DNA from: Streptomyces sp. ASQP_92
GTDB taxonomy: Bacteria > Actinomycetota > Actinomycetes > Streptomycetales > Streptomycetaceae
Direction of reading: 5' to 3'
NCBI RefSeq assembly: GCF_025399895.1
Contig: NZ_JAODUA010000032.1
Location: 1-49,307, forward strand
Length of the DNA stretch: 49,307 nucleotides
Shown here: positions 8,875 to 17,809 of the stretch, in pieces
Position numbering within the stretch: position 1 is the first letter of the stretch
Layout: each line of letters starts with the position of its first letter
Translations under genes and position numbers: made by a program
Notes under the pieces: generated by a model
What the model was told of the DNA's origin: nothing
The model's input: the letters and a program-made list of their open reading frames with translations, nothing else
The model's database searches: none

Positions 8875-9615
8875 TCAGGCCGGCTTGCGCCATACGGAGA
8901 CGTGCTTGGCGGAGTCCTGGGTGAACGGGGACCCGTCCCAGTCCGCTACGCGACGTTCCAGCTCGAGCCCGGCGATCCGTGCCATCAGGTCGAGCTCCGC
9001 CGGCCAGGCGTACCGGTGCCGGGAGTTTGCGCGGCGGTAGTGGCCGTCGTCGCCGTCGCGGGTGAAGTGGTGCGAGACCAGCATTTGCTCCACCAGGTCG
9101 AAGGTGTCGAAGCCGAGATGCTGCTGGGAGACGTCGAACGGCACCGCGACCTGGCCGGGCGGCAGGAGCCGCAGCGGCGGCACACCCAGCTCGATGACGA
9201 ACCGGCCGCCGGTCTCCAGATGCCGTGCGGCGTTGCGGAAGCACTCGATCTGCTCGTCCTGGGTGAGCAGGTTCGTAATGGTGTTGTAGACGAGGTAGAC
9301 CAGGGAGAACCCGCCGGGAACGACGGTGGTGGCCATGTCCCCGATGACTACCGGGAGGGTGTCCTCGTCGATCTTGCGCCGTAGCACCGCTGCCATGTGC
9401 TCGGACAGTTCGATGCCCACCACCGGCACGCCGCGTTCCCGGAGCGGGACTCCCACCCGTCCGGTTCCGATGGCGAACTCCAGCGCCCGGCCGTCTCCGG
9501 CGAGCTCGGCGAGGAAGCCGAGGGTCGGTCCGAGAACGGCAGCGGAGGACGCTTCGGCTTCCTCGGCGTCGTAGCGGTCGGCGGTCGCGCGGGTCCACAG
9601 TTCACTGCTCGTCAC
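8875..9615 (-). CDS. Class I SAM-dependent methyltransferase
   Basis: A 246-residue methyltransferase. The SAM-binding motif I is ALEFAIGTGRVGVPL, followed by the acidic end of strand 2 (VVGIELSEHM), motif II/III (VVIGDMATT) and FSLVYLVYNTITNLL after it. The C-terminal part carries a Trp/Tyr-rich substrate lid. It stands alone, convergent with the IS5 relic. The substrate is unknown. The start is the ATG at 9615; no alternative is better supported. Confidence 0.85.
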   Translation of the reverse strand: MTSSELWTRATADRYDAEEAEASSAAVLGPTLGFLAELAGDGRALEFAIGTGRVGVPLRERGVPVVGIELSEHMAAVLRRKIDEDTLPVVIGDMATTVVPGGFSLVYLVYNTITNLLTQDEQIECFRNAARHLETGGRFVIELGVPPLRLLPPGQVAVPFDVSQQHLGFDTFDLVEQMLVSHHFTRDGDDGHYRRANSRHRYAWPAELDLMARIAGLELERRVADWDGSPFTQDSAKHVSVWRKPA

Positions 9616-9679
9616 GGGTGGCCACTGTGCCGGGTGCCGAGGGGCGCTGTCGACGCATTAAATTCTCCGCGCCTCATTG

Positions 9680-9727
9680 TGTACCGCTGTACCGCTGTAC
9701 CGCTGTACCGCTGTACCGCTGTACCGC
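9680..9727. repeat. Octamer tandem repeat, six copies
   Basis: Six perfect head-to-tail copies of TGTACCGC occupy 9680-9727. Eight is not a multiple of three, so the repeat is non-coding. It lies between the methyltransferase start and a small membrane-protein gene. Copy number may vary through replication slippage. No gene is seen in 9728-9841. Confidence 0.9.
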
Positions 9728-9841
9728 CCACAACGCGTCTATGCCTCGCCAGGGCTTCGGCCGAACCGCCCCGCATCTCGGATCACCACCCCGGAGCGAT
9801 CCAGCGACCTTCTGCCTTGGAGATCATTCCGTCTGGAGTTC

Positions 9842-10144
9842 TCAGGAACCCGGCAGTGCGTACATCCCAGCCAGCCACCAAGCGCCGATGAACCCACCCG
9901 GCAGGACGAGGAGCGCCGAGACGAACAGCCACCTGATCGCTGGCGTAGTACGTCCGGCCAGCTTGCGGCACAGGGACAACGCCAGCGCGAAATAGAGCGC
10001 GAGGGGAAGGAGGAGCAGCCCAAGGCCGGCGCCCACCGCGTCACGCCCTCTCTGTAACGCAGGAATCGAGGCCGGACCGAGGGGCTCGATACGCGATGGA
10101 TTCCCAGATGCCTTGCCCTCGCATGAGCCCCCCGATTTGAACAC
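9842..10144 (-). CDS. Small predicted membrane protein
   Basis: A frame of up to 100 residues with two strong hydrophobic helices in its second half: GLGLLLLPLALYFALAL and RWLFVSALLVLPGGFIGAWW, separated by a short basic loop. The GTG start at 10144 gives a 35-residue polar leader; an internal start nearer the first helix is possible. No family is recognised. Confidence 0.45.
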   Translation of the reverse strand: MFKSGGSCEGKASGNPSRIEPLGPASIPALQRGRDAVGAGLGLLLLPLALYFALALSLCRKLAGRTTPAIRWLFVSALLVLPGGFIGAWWLAGMYALPGS

Positions 10145-10632
10145 GTTCAGGTCATTGGGTCGATCATAGCTCTCGAGGGGCGGGGCGATGAACCTGGGCC
10201 CGTCGGCAACATGCTCCCGATCGCGGATTCCGTCGCCGCATTCGATGACCGACGCGCCCGCTGGATGGCCGTCCAGCCTCCATCTCGGGCAAACCGGTCG
10301 AAGCGCGTACTCCTACGGCTGACGAAGTGGCCAGTCCGGGTCGCTCTGCGGCGGTTTGCGCCACGACGGCGTCCGGTGGTGCGGCCGAGCCGCGCTGCCC
10401 CTCGTCGGTACCGATGACGGTGGACGGGACCGCGGCCCTCCCGGCGCAGCAGCGGCGGTGCCGGGGGCGGCGGCACCTCGCCCTGCTCGGCGAGCGCCGG
10501 ATGGCCGTCCTCGGCTGCGGGACGCAGGTGGCATCGACGACACGGTGCTGCACCGCGCGCAAGGGCGCCTGGGTATCAAGGAGTTCCCTCCGCTGAAGCA
10601 CGCCCCCTGGGGGGAACGAAACATCTCATGGC
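10145..10632. other. Degenerate region without a clear gene
   Basis: Several overlapping open frames occur on both strands, all Arg/Pro/Ala-rich and shadow-like. Short stretches near 10500-10600 are faintly reminiscent of transposase C-termini, but I could not align them to a family with confidence. Confidence 0.35.
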
Positions 10633-10648
10633 CGTGACTCACGTCACG
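10633..10648. promoter_or_regulatory. Candidate TetR operator upstream of the oxygenase operon
   Basis: CGTGAC-N4-GTCACG is a perfect 6-bp-arm inverted repeat, 157 bases before the monooxygenase start. It is the best symmetric site in the presumed promoter region. Linking it to the TetR protein at 15031-15720 is inference. Confidence 0.4.
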
Positions 10649-10804
10649 TTACCGGCGGTATCTGAAACGCTGTGTCGCAGGTAAATTGCGAGGAGGCGCT
10701 TGGGTGTCACCACGAGTCTGAGCAAGTGTCAGCGTCCTGAGTGGCAGCGGTCTTCCGGCCCCTGCGCCGATCAGGCGCCCACGAGCGAGAGCGAGGTCTC
10801 CGCG

Positions 10805-12322
10805 ATGGAGCAGCAGCACGTCGACGTCCTGGTCGTCGGCGCCGGGATATCGGGTGTGAGCGCCGTGTGCCACGTCCTGCGGGACAATCCCGGCGCTTCG
10901 GTCGTGGTGCTGGAACGACGCGCTCGGGTCGGCGGCACCTGGGACCTGTTCCGGTACCCCGGCATCCGCTCCGACTCCGACATGGCCACCTTCGGGTTCG
11001 GCTTCCGCCCCTGGCGTCGGGCCCGCATCCTCGCCGGTGGCGAGGACATCCGGCAGTACGTCGAGGACGCCGCGGCGGACGGCGGGGTCCTCGACCGCAT
11101 TCGCTTCGGCCGCCGCGCCATCAGCGCCGACTTCTCACACGCCGACGGCCGGTGGACGGTCGAGGTCGAGGACGAGACCACCGGCGGACGCGAGTCCTAC
11201 AGCGCGGGCTACCTCGTGGGCGCGACCGGCTACTACGACTACGACGAGCCCTACCGCCCCGAGTTCCCCGGCGAGGCCGACTACCAGGGCACCCTCGTCC
11301 ACCCCCAGCACTGGCCCGAGGACCTCGACCACACGGGCAAGCACGTCGTCGTCATCGGATCCGGCGCCACCGCCATCACCCTGCTCCCCGCCATGGCCGA
11401 CGCTGCGGCGAGCGTGACCATGCTGCAACGCTCGCCCACCTACATCCTCGCCCTGCCCGAGGTCGACCCGCTCACCGCCGTCCTGAAGAAGCTGCACGTC
11501 CCGGACCGGCTGACCCATTCGATCGCCCGCACCCGCAACATCGCGCTGCAGCGCGGGAGTTACGCCTTCTGCCGCGCCTACCCTCGGCTCGCCCGCAAGG
11601 TTCTCCTCGGGCTCGTGCGGGCCCGGGCGGGCAAGAGCGTCGACATGCGCCATTTCAGCCCCCGCTACAAGCCCTGGGACCAGCGGCTGTGCGTCGTCCC
11701 CGGCGGCGATCTGTTCAAGGTGCTCAAGAGCGGCACGGCGGCCATCGCCACCGACCTCATCGACACGTTCACGGCCGACGGCATCCGGTTGCGGTCGGGC
11801 CAGGAGCTGAAGGCCGACATCGTCGTCACCGCCACCGGACTGAGCGTCCGCCTCCTCGGCGGCATGACCCTCACCGTCGACGGCAGCCCGGTGGACGTCA
11901 CGAACCGTGTGCTCTACAAGGCCGTCCTGCTCGAAGGCGTGCCCAACATGTCCCTCATCATCGGCTACACCAATGCCTCCTGGACCCTGAAGGCGGACCT
12001 GGCGGCCGACTACACCGCCCGCCTCCTCGCGCACATGCGGCGCCACGGCCACGACATCGCCACCCCTGTGGCCTCGGACGCCGACCGCTCGGAGTTCTCC
12101 GTCATGGGCGAGGCACTGACCTCCGGTTACATCGCGCGGGCCGACAAGGCCATGCCGCGCCAGGGCACCCGCGACCCGTGGCGGCTGTGGAACAACTACT
12201 ACCGCGACCGCGTGATGCTGCGGAGCGCCCCCATCGAGGACGCCGCACTGCGCTTCGCCAAGACGGGCCCGTCCGGCGCGGACACCGCGGCCGGCGTTCA
12301 GGAAACGACGCGCGCCGCTTGA
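10805..12322 (+). CDS. Flavin-containing (Baeyer-Villiger type) monooxygenase
   Basis: A 505-residue FAD/NADPH monooxygenase. The FAD Rossmann motif GAGISG is at residues 12-17 and the NADPH motif GSGATA at 185-190. Between them sits a Baeyer-Villiger/FMO fingerprint, Y160-x-G-xxx-H166-xxx-W170-P171. A long substrate domain follows. Such enzymes insert one oxygen atom into ketones or oxidise heteroatoms in the cytoplasm. The ATG at 10805 was preferred to one 105 bases upstream because the family motif begins right after it and GCGAGG precedes it. It heads a three-gene operon with a 31-base gap to the diiron oxygenase. Confidence 0.85.
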   Translation: MEQQHVDVLVVGAGISGVSAVCHVLRDNPGASVVVLERRARVGGTWDLFRYPGIRSDSDMATFGFGFRPWRRARILAGGEDIRQYVEDAAADGGVLDRIRFGRRAISADFSHADGRWTVEVEDETTGGRESYSAGYLVGATGYYDYDEPYRPEFPGEADYQGTLVHPQHWPEDLDHTGKHVVVIGSGATAITLLPAMADAAASVTMLQRSPTYILALPEVDPLTAVLKKLHVPDRLTHSIARTRNIALQRGSYAFCRAYPRLARKVLLGLVRARAGKSVDMRHFSPRYKPWDQRLCVVPGGDLFKVLKSGTAAIATDLIDTFTADGIRLRSGQELKADIVVTATGLSVRLLGGMTLTVDGSPVDVTNRVLYKAVLLEGVPNMSLIIGYTNASWTLKADLAADYTARLLAHMRRHGHDIATPVASDADRSEFSVMGEALTSGYIARADKAMPRQGTRDPWRLWNNYYRDRVMLRSAPIEDAALRFAKTGPSGADTAAGVQETTRAA

Positions 12323-12353
12323 CCGGCGGCCCACCAGACAAGCGAGGACGAAG

Positions 12354-13322
12354 ATGACCGCGCACCCGACCAGGAAGGCCTACGACGAGCGCCTGCGGAC
12401 CCTGTCCGAAGGCTCCGTCAATGTCCACTTCAACGCCTTCACCGACATCAAGTGGGACGACCCCGAGTTCGCCGTGGACACGAGCGACCCGCGCTGGATC
12501 CTCACCTCGGCGGACGCCCTCGGCGCCCACCCCTGGTACCAGGAGCAACCGACCGAGACACAGATCCGTATAGGTATCTGGCGCTGGGCAGTGATCGCCA
12601 AGGTGGGCATGCAGTTCGAGAACCTGCTCATGCGCGGAGCGCTGGACTACGTCTACCAACTGGGCAACCAGGACCAGGAGTTCAGGTACCTCACCCACGA
12701 GGTCACCGAAGAGACCCACCACACCCAGATGTTCCAGGAACTGGTCAACCGCACCGGCGTGGACACCGCGGGCGGAAAGCGCTGGTTCCGTCAACTCAGC
12801 CGCGTCCTGCCCCTGTTCGGTTCCCTCTACCCCGAGGCGTTCTTCACCGGCATCCTGGCCGGTGAGGAGCCGATAGACCACTTGCAGAAGGCGGCCCTGC
12901 GCAGCGGGGAGCCGGTGCACCCCCTGCCGAAGCGGATCATGCAGATCCACATAGCGGAGGAAGCCCGCCACATCTCCTTCGCGCACGAGTTCCTGCGCCT
13001 GCGCGTCCCGCGCTTCGGCAAAGTTCGCCGGGGCGCACTGTCCGTGCTCTTTCCGCTGATCATGCGCAGCCTGTGCGACGTCATCATGATCCCCGACCGG
13101 AAGTCCGCCGCGCAGGTCGGCATCCCGGCCTGGGTGCTCAAGGACGTCTTCTGGAAGTCCGACGCCGGCCGGAGACTGCTCCACGACCTCTTCTCCGACG
13201 TGCGGATGCTTGCCGAGGACATCGGCCTGATGAACAAGACGTCCCGCCCGCTGTGGAGGGCCCTGCGCATCGACGGCCGCCCCGCGCGCTTCCGCGGCGA
13301 GCCGGCCCCGCTCGCCGACTGA
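12354..13322 (+). CDS. AurF-type diiron oxygenase
   Basis: A 322-residue all-helical protein of the AurF/p-aminobenzoate N-oxygenase family. Candidate iron ligands are visible in family order: Glu89, the EETHH cluster at 119-123, Glu172, and H199-xxx-E203-xx-H206 near the C-terminal third. AurF relatives use a peroxo-diiron centre to oxidise amines or activate C-H bonds and need electrons from a partner. The next gene encodes such a partner. The start ATG lies 31 bases after the monooxygenase stop, with GAGGACGAAG upstream. The substrate is unknown; a lipid or aromatic is possible. Confidence 0.85.
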   Translation: MTAHPTRKAYDERLRTLSEGSVNVHFNAFTDIKWDDPEFAVDTSDPRWILTSADALGAHPWYQEQPTETQIRIGIWRWAVIAKVGMQFENLLMRGALDYVYQLGNQDQEFRYLTHEVTEETHHTQMFQELVNRTGVDTAGGKRWFRQLSRVLPLFGSLYPEAFFTGILAGEEPIDHLQKAALRSGEPVHPLPKRIMQIHIAEEARHISFAHEFLRLRVPRFGKVRRGALSVLFPLIMRSLCDVIMIPDRKSAAQVGIPAWVLKDVFWKSDAGRRLLHDLFSDVRMLAEDIGLMNKTSRPLWRALRIDGRPARFRGEPAPLAD

Positions 13323-13379
13323 AGGCCGAAAGGCCTCGCACCGCCTTCCCCCGACCGCCCGAACGGAGACCAGCCCGCC

Positions 13380-14990
13380 GTGCCGTACGTCGTCACCCGA
13401 TCCTGCTGCGCCGACGCCTCCTGCGTGCTGGCCTGCCCGGTCAACTGCATCCACCCCGCGCCGGGCGAGCCCGGCTTCGGGACGACGGACATGCTGTACG
13501 TCGATCCACGTACCTGCGTGGACTGCGGTGCCTGCACGACCGCCTGCCCGGTGGACGCGCTCAAGCCCCACACGGCCCTCGGCGAGGCCGAACTGCCGTT
13601 CCTGGAGCTGAACGCCTCGTACTACAAGGAGAACGCGCACGCCGACCGCGCCCCCATGTACGTGGTGCCCGGTCAACGCCGCCTTCCCCAGGGCGAGTTG
13701 TCCGTCGCGGTCGTGGGGGCCGGGCCGGCCGGTCTGTTCGCCGCCGACGAGCTGCTGCGGCACGCGGGTGTGCGCGTCACCGTCTACGACCGCCTGCCGA
13801 CTCCGTACGGCCTCGCGCGGGCGGGCGTCGCGCCGGACCATCAGGACACCAAGCGCGTCACGGAACTGTTCCGGGTCATCGAGTCGCAGGCCGCCTTCAG
13901 CTACCGCCTCGGCGTCGAGGTCGGCACCGACGTCACCCACGCCGACCTGCTGCGGGAGCACCACGCGGTGATCTACGCGGTCGGAGCGGCGACCGACAAG
14001 CGGCTCGGCATCGACGGCGAGGACCTGCCCGGCAGCATCTGTGCGACGGATTTCGTCGCCTGGTACAACGGGCACCCCGACCGCGCGCACGACGACCACG
14101 ACCTCGGCGTGGACCGCGCGGTCGTCATCGGCAACGGCAATGTCGCCCTCGACGTCGCCCGCGTCCTCACGGCCGATCCCGGAGTCCTGGCCCGTACCGA
14201 CATCTCGGACCGCGCGCTCACCGCGCTGCGCAGCAGCACGATCCGTGAGGTCGTTCTCCTCGGCCGGCGCGGACCCGCGCAAGCCGCGTTCACCGTGCCC
14301 GAACTCCTCGCGCTCAGCGCCCTCAAAGACGTGGACGTGCGCGTGGAGGGGTGGCCCGAGGACCTCTCGCCCGCCACCAACGAAAAGACGCGGCTGCTGT
14401 CGGAACTGGCCGCCCGCACGCCGGTCCAGGGGCGTCGCCGTATCGTGCTGCGCTTCCTCACAAGCCCGGTGCGGATCATCGGCGACGGCCGTGTGCGCGC
14501 ACTCGAGGTCACCTCCACCATGCTGCACACCGACGACGACGGCACCGTCCGCGCCCGTCCCACCGGTGACCCCCGGACCCTGGAGACCGGCCTCGTCCTG
14601 CGCTGTGTCGGCTACCGGGCCCGTCCCGTCCCCGGCCTGCCCTTCGACGAGGAAACCGCGACGATCCCGCACGTGGCAGGACGCGTCGAGCCCGGCGTCT
14701 ACGTCGCGGGATGGATCAAACGGGGGCCGACCGGCTTCATCGGGACCAACAAGACCTGCGCCCAGGAGACGGTCGCCTCCCTCCTGGACGACTTCGCCGC
14801 GGGCCACCTCACCCGGCCCCTGTCCACCGTGACCGCGGCGGGCGACGCCCTCGGCCTGGAGGACTGGCGGTCGATCGACCGCGCGGAGCGAGCGACGGGC
14901 GTGGCCCAGGGCCGCCCCCGCGTCAAGCTCACCGACACCGAGTCCCTGTATCGCGCGGCGGCGCGATCCGTTCCGGCGGTACGTGGCTGA
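13380..14990 (+). CDS. Ferredoxin-ferredoxin/NADP reductase fusion (FprB-like)
   Basis: A 536-residue fusion. Residues 1-60 form a seven-iron-type ferredoxin: C9 and C15 precede C19-P, and a second cluster follows as C46-xx-C49-xx-C52-xxx-C56-P. This resembles FdxA/FprB, though the extra Cys of the FdxA CxxC pair is replaced and C10 adjoins C9. From residue 108 an adrenodoxin-reductase-like domain begins, with FAD motif GAGPAG at 113-118 and a later GNGNVALDVAR motif for NADP. It should pass electrons from NADPH to the diiron oxygenase. Translation starts at GTG 13380 behind GGAG. It ends the operon. Confidence 0.88.
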   Translation: MPYVVTRSCCADASCVLACPVNCIHPAPGEPGFGTTDMLYVDPRTCVDCGACTTACPVDALKPHTALGEAELPFLELNASYYKENAHADRAPMYVVPGQRRLPQGELSVAVVGAGPAGLFAADELLRHAGVRVTVYDRLPTPYGLARAGVAPDHQDTKRVTELFRVIESQAAFSYRLGVEVGTDVTHADLLREHHAVIYAVGAATDKRLGIDGEDLPGSICATDFVAWYNGHPDRAHDDHDLGVDRAVVIGNGNVALDVARVLTADPGVLARTDISDRALTALRSSTIREVVLLGRRGPAQAAFTVPELLALSALKDVDVRVEGWPEDLSPATNEKTRLLSELAARTPVQGRRRIVLRFLTSPVRIIGDGRVRALEVTSTMLHTDDDGTVRARPTGDPRTLETGLVLRCVGYRARPVPGLPFDEETATIPHVAGRVEPGVYVAGWIKRGPTGFIGTNKTCAQETVASLLDDFAAGHLTRPLSTVTAAGDALGLEDWRSIDRAERATGVAQGRPRVKLTDTESLYRAAARSVPAVRG

Positions 14991-15030
14991 GGCTCGGCGC
15001 TCGGAGGCTCACCGGTGGCGGGGAGCGCGG

Positions 15031-15720
15031 TCAGTGCGGCCCGAGATCAGACACGCGCTGCTGCGGAGACAGCTCCACGCCGAGGTCCCGCAGCGTCGCG
15101 TCCAGGATCGCCCAGACCGAGCGGCACAGCATCGCCCGCAACTCCTCCTCGGACTGCTCCCGCCGTTCGTCGTGCGCCCACTGGTTGACCGCGGTGTCCA
15201 CGAAACCGACGATGCCGACCGCGACCGAACGGATCGGCGCCTGGGGCACCCCGAGTGCCTTGAGCACGTCCCCGAACCGGTCGCTCAGCATCAGGGCGAT
15301 GGCCGTCTTGGTGTCCGCCACCAGCGAGCCGTCGCCCATCGCATGCTCGGCGACTCCCATGTAGGCGTACAGACGCGGGTGTTGGGCCACCCAGTCCAGG
15401 TGCGCGCCCACCACCCGGTGTACGGCGTCCTCGACGGTCCCCTCGAAGGTGAGGGTGGGCTCCATCCGCCGCATGAACGAATCCACCACCCGCCGGCGGA
15501 TCAACTCGTCCAGCGTGGCCCGGTCCTTGAAGTGCCGGTAGAGCACCGAGCGCGGCAGCCCCACCCGCTCGGCCAGCCGCTGCACACGAAAGCGCGTGCC
15601 CTCCTCCTCGATGAGCGCGACAGCCGCGTCCACCAGGTCGACCTGACGCTGGGCCTTGTGCTCGTCCCACCGGGTGGAGCGTCCGTCGATCTGCGGCTCT
15701 CCGCCGGTTCTGTCCGCCAC
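15031..15720 (-). CDS. TetR family transcriptional regulator
   Basis: A 229-residue regulator. The HTH occupies residues about 28-72, with DLVDAAVALIEEEG, then the recognition region RVQRLAERVGLPRSVLYRHFKDR, a classic TetR signature. The C-terminal part is an all-helical ligand domain. The gene points toward the oxygenase operon (convergent, 40 bases apart), a common place for a dedicated repressor. The start is GTG at 15720 with no evident ribosome site; a TATAT-like -10 lies about 10 bases upstream, so it may be leaderless. Confidence 0.88.
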   Translation of the reverse strand: MADRTGGEPQIDGRSTRWDEHKAQRQVDLVDAAVALIEEEGTRFRVQRLAERVGLPRSVLYRHFKDRATLDELIRRRVVDSFMRRMEPTLTFEGTVEDAVHRVVGAHLDWVAQHPRLYAYMGVAEHAMGDGSLVADTKTAIALMLSDRFGDVLKALGVPQAPIRSVAVGIVGFVDTAVNQWAHDERREQSEEELRAMLCRSVWAILDATLRDLGVELSPQQRVSDLGPH

Positions 15721-15799
15721 CTGGTCAGGATATAGGACCGGCTCAGCGCGCCCCAGGTCCGACCGCGGCCCGCCCGCTCCGACGAACTACATTCGGCAC

Positions 15800-16411
15800 A
15801 TGAGTCGTTGGCAGGAATTGACCGGTGGAACATCCGGAGACGAGTACGCCGCGCGCTTCGAGGCGCTGGCCCGCGGAGGCAAGGACGTGCACGGCGAGGC
15901 GGCGTTCTGCGCGGCGCTGGTGGCGCCGCGCGCCCGGGTGCTCGACGCCGGATGCGGTACCGGACGGGTGATGATCCGCCTTGCCGAGCTCGGCTACGAC
16001 TGTGTGGGCGTCGACCTGGACGCCTCGATGCTGGAAGTGGCACGGGAACAGGCGCCCGGCCTGCCCTGGTTCCAGGCCGATCTGGCCACGCTCGATCCCG
16101 CCCGGCTCGGTGTCGCCGCGGACTTCGACCTGGTCGTCGCCGCCGGGAACGTCTTGCCGCTGGTCGCGCCGGGCACGGAGGCCACGGTGGTGGCGCGGCT
16201 GACGGCGGCCCTGCGCCCGGGCGGCCTGCTGGTCGCGGGCTTCGGCCTGGACGCCGCCCACCTGCCCGTGCCGCCGGCCCTCACGCTGGCGCAGTACGAC
16301 AGCCACTGCGCCGCCGCCGGCCTCACCCCGACCGGCCGCTTCGCCACGTGGGACGCGGCGCCGTACGAGGGCGGCGGCTACGCCGTCAGCGTCCACCGCC
16401 GCGACCGTTGA
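15800..16411 (+). CDS. Class I SAM-dependent methyltransferase
   Basis: A 203-residue methyltransferase with motif I VLDAGCGTGRVMIRL, an acidic strand-2 end (CVGVDLDASML), motif II (FDLVVAAGNVLPLV) and post-motif LRPGGLLVAGFGLD. The ATG at 15800 begins just before the conserved N-terminal WQELTGG. Divergent from the TetR gene, 79 bases apart, so the two may share control. The substrate is unknown. A GC hairpin follows. Confidence 0.85.
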   Translation: MSRWQELTGGTSGDEYAARFEALARGGKDVHGEAAFCAALVAPRARVLDAGCGTGRVMIRLAELGYDCVGVDLDASMLEVAREQAPGLPWFQADLATLDPARLGVAADFDLVVAAGNVLPLVAPGTEATVVARLTAALRPGGLLVAGFGLDAAHLPVPPALTLAQYDSHCAAAGLTPTGRFATWDAAPYEGGGYAVSVHRRDR

Positions 16412-16420
16412 CGGAGGGCA

Positions 16421-16446
16421 GCGGCGGCCGAAACTGCCTCCGCCGC
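16421..16446 (+). terminator. GC-rich hairpin after methyltransferase
   Basis: A 7-bp stem (GCGGCGG with CCGCCGC) around a 12-base loop begins 10 bases after the stop codon. No T-run. Chance pairing in GC-rich DNA is possible. Confidence 0.4.
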
Positions 16447-16817
16447 GACAGAGCTGGGACCGTGGCCCTTCCGGGGGAGGAGGGGAGGACAACCGTGGCT
16501 CCTCTGGGGGCCCAGGGGAAGAAGGGGTCGGGGGAGAACCCCGCCCCAGGCACCGCATCGGGGCTGGTCCCCATGCTTGCGGGCCTGGAGGCTCTGGAGG
16601 CTACGGACATTGTTCGCTGCAGTCCCCTGGCTCCCCGTGTTCGTTCCGCCAGGACCCAGTCAACCCTTGGAGGCGGTTGCGGTTGCTCGGTCGTAACTGG
16701 GGGAGTGGGGTGGGGGCCGGCCGGGTTGGATGCCGGGGCGCCGTCCGCCGAGGTGCGGGTGATGGCGGCGGTGGGGGGAGCCCCGGCCGGACGGGCGTCT
16801 ACCGGTCCCGGATCCGG
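16447..16817. other. Non-coding stretch
   Basis: G-rich on the + strand (runs of GGGG near 16475-16535 and 16700-16790). No frame has coding character. It separates two genes that run toward each other. Confidence 0.4.
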
Positions 16818-17753
16818 TCAGCGCGGCTCTCGGATGCCGTCGATGATACGAGTCCAGTTGTCGCTGCCATGTCCGTCCTCAATCGCGCGCCGATAGTGGG
16901 CCTGTACGGCCCGGGTGAGCGCCAGGTCGAGGCCGAGTGATGTGCTGGTCTCGACGATGTGGTCGGACGTGGCACCCATCATGGTGACTGTGCTGAGGTC
17001 GCCGGGATGCTCGCCGGCATCGAGCGCGGTGCCGGGATTCTGTTCGCCGGCCCGCACGATGGCGCCAATCGAGTCGGCGGCGGAGAGCAACTCCGGCAGT
17101 GCCTCTTGGGCTTTCATTCCCGCGGCACCGAGCATCGCGGTGGCGTGCATCAGTCCGGACAGGCTGGTGAGGAACACCGCGAGTTGGGCTTGATACATCA
17201 TCTGGGCGAGGCCCGGGTCCTCGCCCAGATACCTTGGTGTGCCGAGCAGTGTCAACGTCGCCAGGTGGCTCCGCATCGCCTCGTCGGGGCCGCTGTAATA
17301 CACGTAGGCCGCCTCCGTACCGACCATCGGCGCGGGAACCATGACGCCTCCGGTGAGGAAGGTGGCATGGTGGTTGACCGCCCAAGTCGCCGCCGCGCGT
17401 GTGCGGTCGGGAGTGTCGGAGCTCAGGTTGACGAGCGTCCGGCCCGCGAGCGATGCGGTGGCGCTGCCGAGGACGTCGTACATCGCCTGGTAGTCGGTGA
17501 GGCTGAGGATCACGAGGTCAGCCGCTTCGACCGCCTCCTTCGGTGTCGCCGCGAGCACTGCTCCGGCGGTGACGACGCCGTCGGCCCGGCCGGCGGTGCG
17601 GTTCCAGACGGTGACCGGGTGGCCGGCAGCCAGGAGGGTGCGTGTCATCGCCTGGCCCATCGGGCCGAGCCCGATCACGGTGACGGCGATCTCTTGCTTG
17701 ATGCTGTGGTTCTGTTGTTCGTTCACACCTCCATGCTCGGAGCGCGGCCCCAC
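16818..17753 (-). CDS. NAD(P)-dependent oxidoreductase (imine reductase/6PGDH-like)
   Basis: A protein of up to 311 residues. The N-terminal Rossmann motif GLGPMGQAMTRTLLAAG with VWNRT places it in the beta-hydroxyacid dehydrogenase/imine reductase superfamily. The C-terminal helical domain carries the long interdomain helix typical of imine reductases (LAQMMYQAQLAVFLTSLSGL). A Tyr sits where these enzymes have a catalytic Asp or Tyr. The first start is GTG 17753. A second GTG at 17726 lies very close behind GGAGG, so the true start is uncertain. It is divergent from an HxlR regulator across a 56-base promoter with inverted repeats. Confidence 0.82.
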   Translation of the reverse strand: MGPRSEHGGVNEQQNHSIKQEIAVTVIGLGPMGQAMTRTLLAAGHPVTVWNRTAGRADGVVTAGAVLAATPKEAVEAADLVILSLTDYQAMYDVLGSATASLAGRTLVNLSSDTPDRTRAAATWAVNHHATFLTGGVMVPAPMVGTEAAYVYYSGPDEAMRSHLATLTLLGTPRYLGEDPGLAQMMYQAQLAVFLTSLSGLMHATAMLGAAGMKAQEALPELLSAADSIGAIVRAGEQNPGTALDAGEHPGDLSTVTMMGATSDHIVETSTSLGLDLALTRAVQAHYRRAIEDGHGSDNWTRIIDGIREPR

Positions 17754-17760
17754 TCTCGGA

Positions 17761-17799
17761 AGTACCTACTATTTTCTGCGGTACTTACCTTTTAGTAAG
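17761..17799. promoter_or_regulatory. Divergent promoter with candidate HxlR operators
   Basis: Two inverted repeats sit between the oxidoreductase and HxlR genes: AGTA-CC-TACT (17761-17770) and CTTAC-N6-GTAAG (17784-17799). Both contain GTA/TAC half-sites like known HxlR/YodB-type operators. Position suggests control of both genes. Confidence 0.55.
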
Positions 17800-17809
17800 G
17801 GGAACAGTG

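Noticed and set aside
9661..9995. Coding for a TAVPLYRC-type repeat protein
   Set aside because: The octamer repeat yields the same peptide in all three frames, which is an artefact of an 8-bp unit.
10145..10632. A transposase gene spread over several frames
   Set aside because: No catalytic motif or end repeat could be recognised; the frames look like GC-rich shadows.
12102..14807. A 901-codon open frame on the minus strand
   Set aside because: It is antisense to the oxygenase operon; its composition is Val/Gly/Arg-rich, and the + strand genes have complete family motifs.
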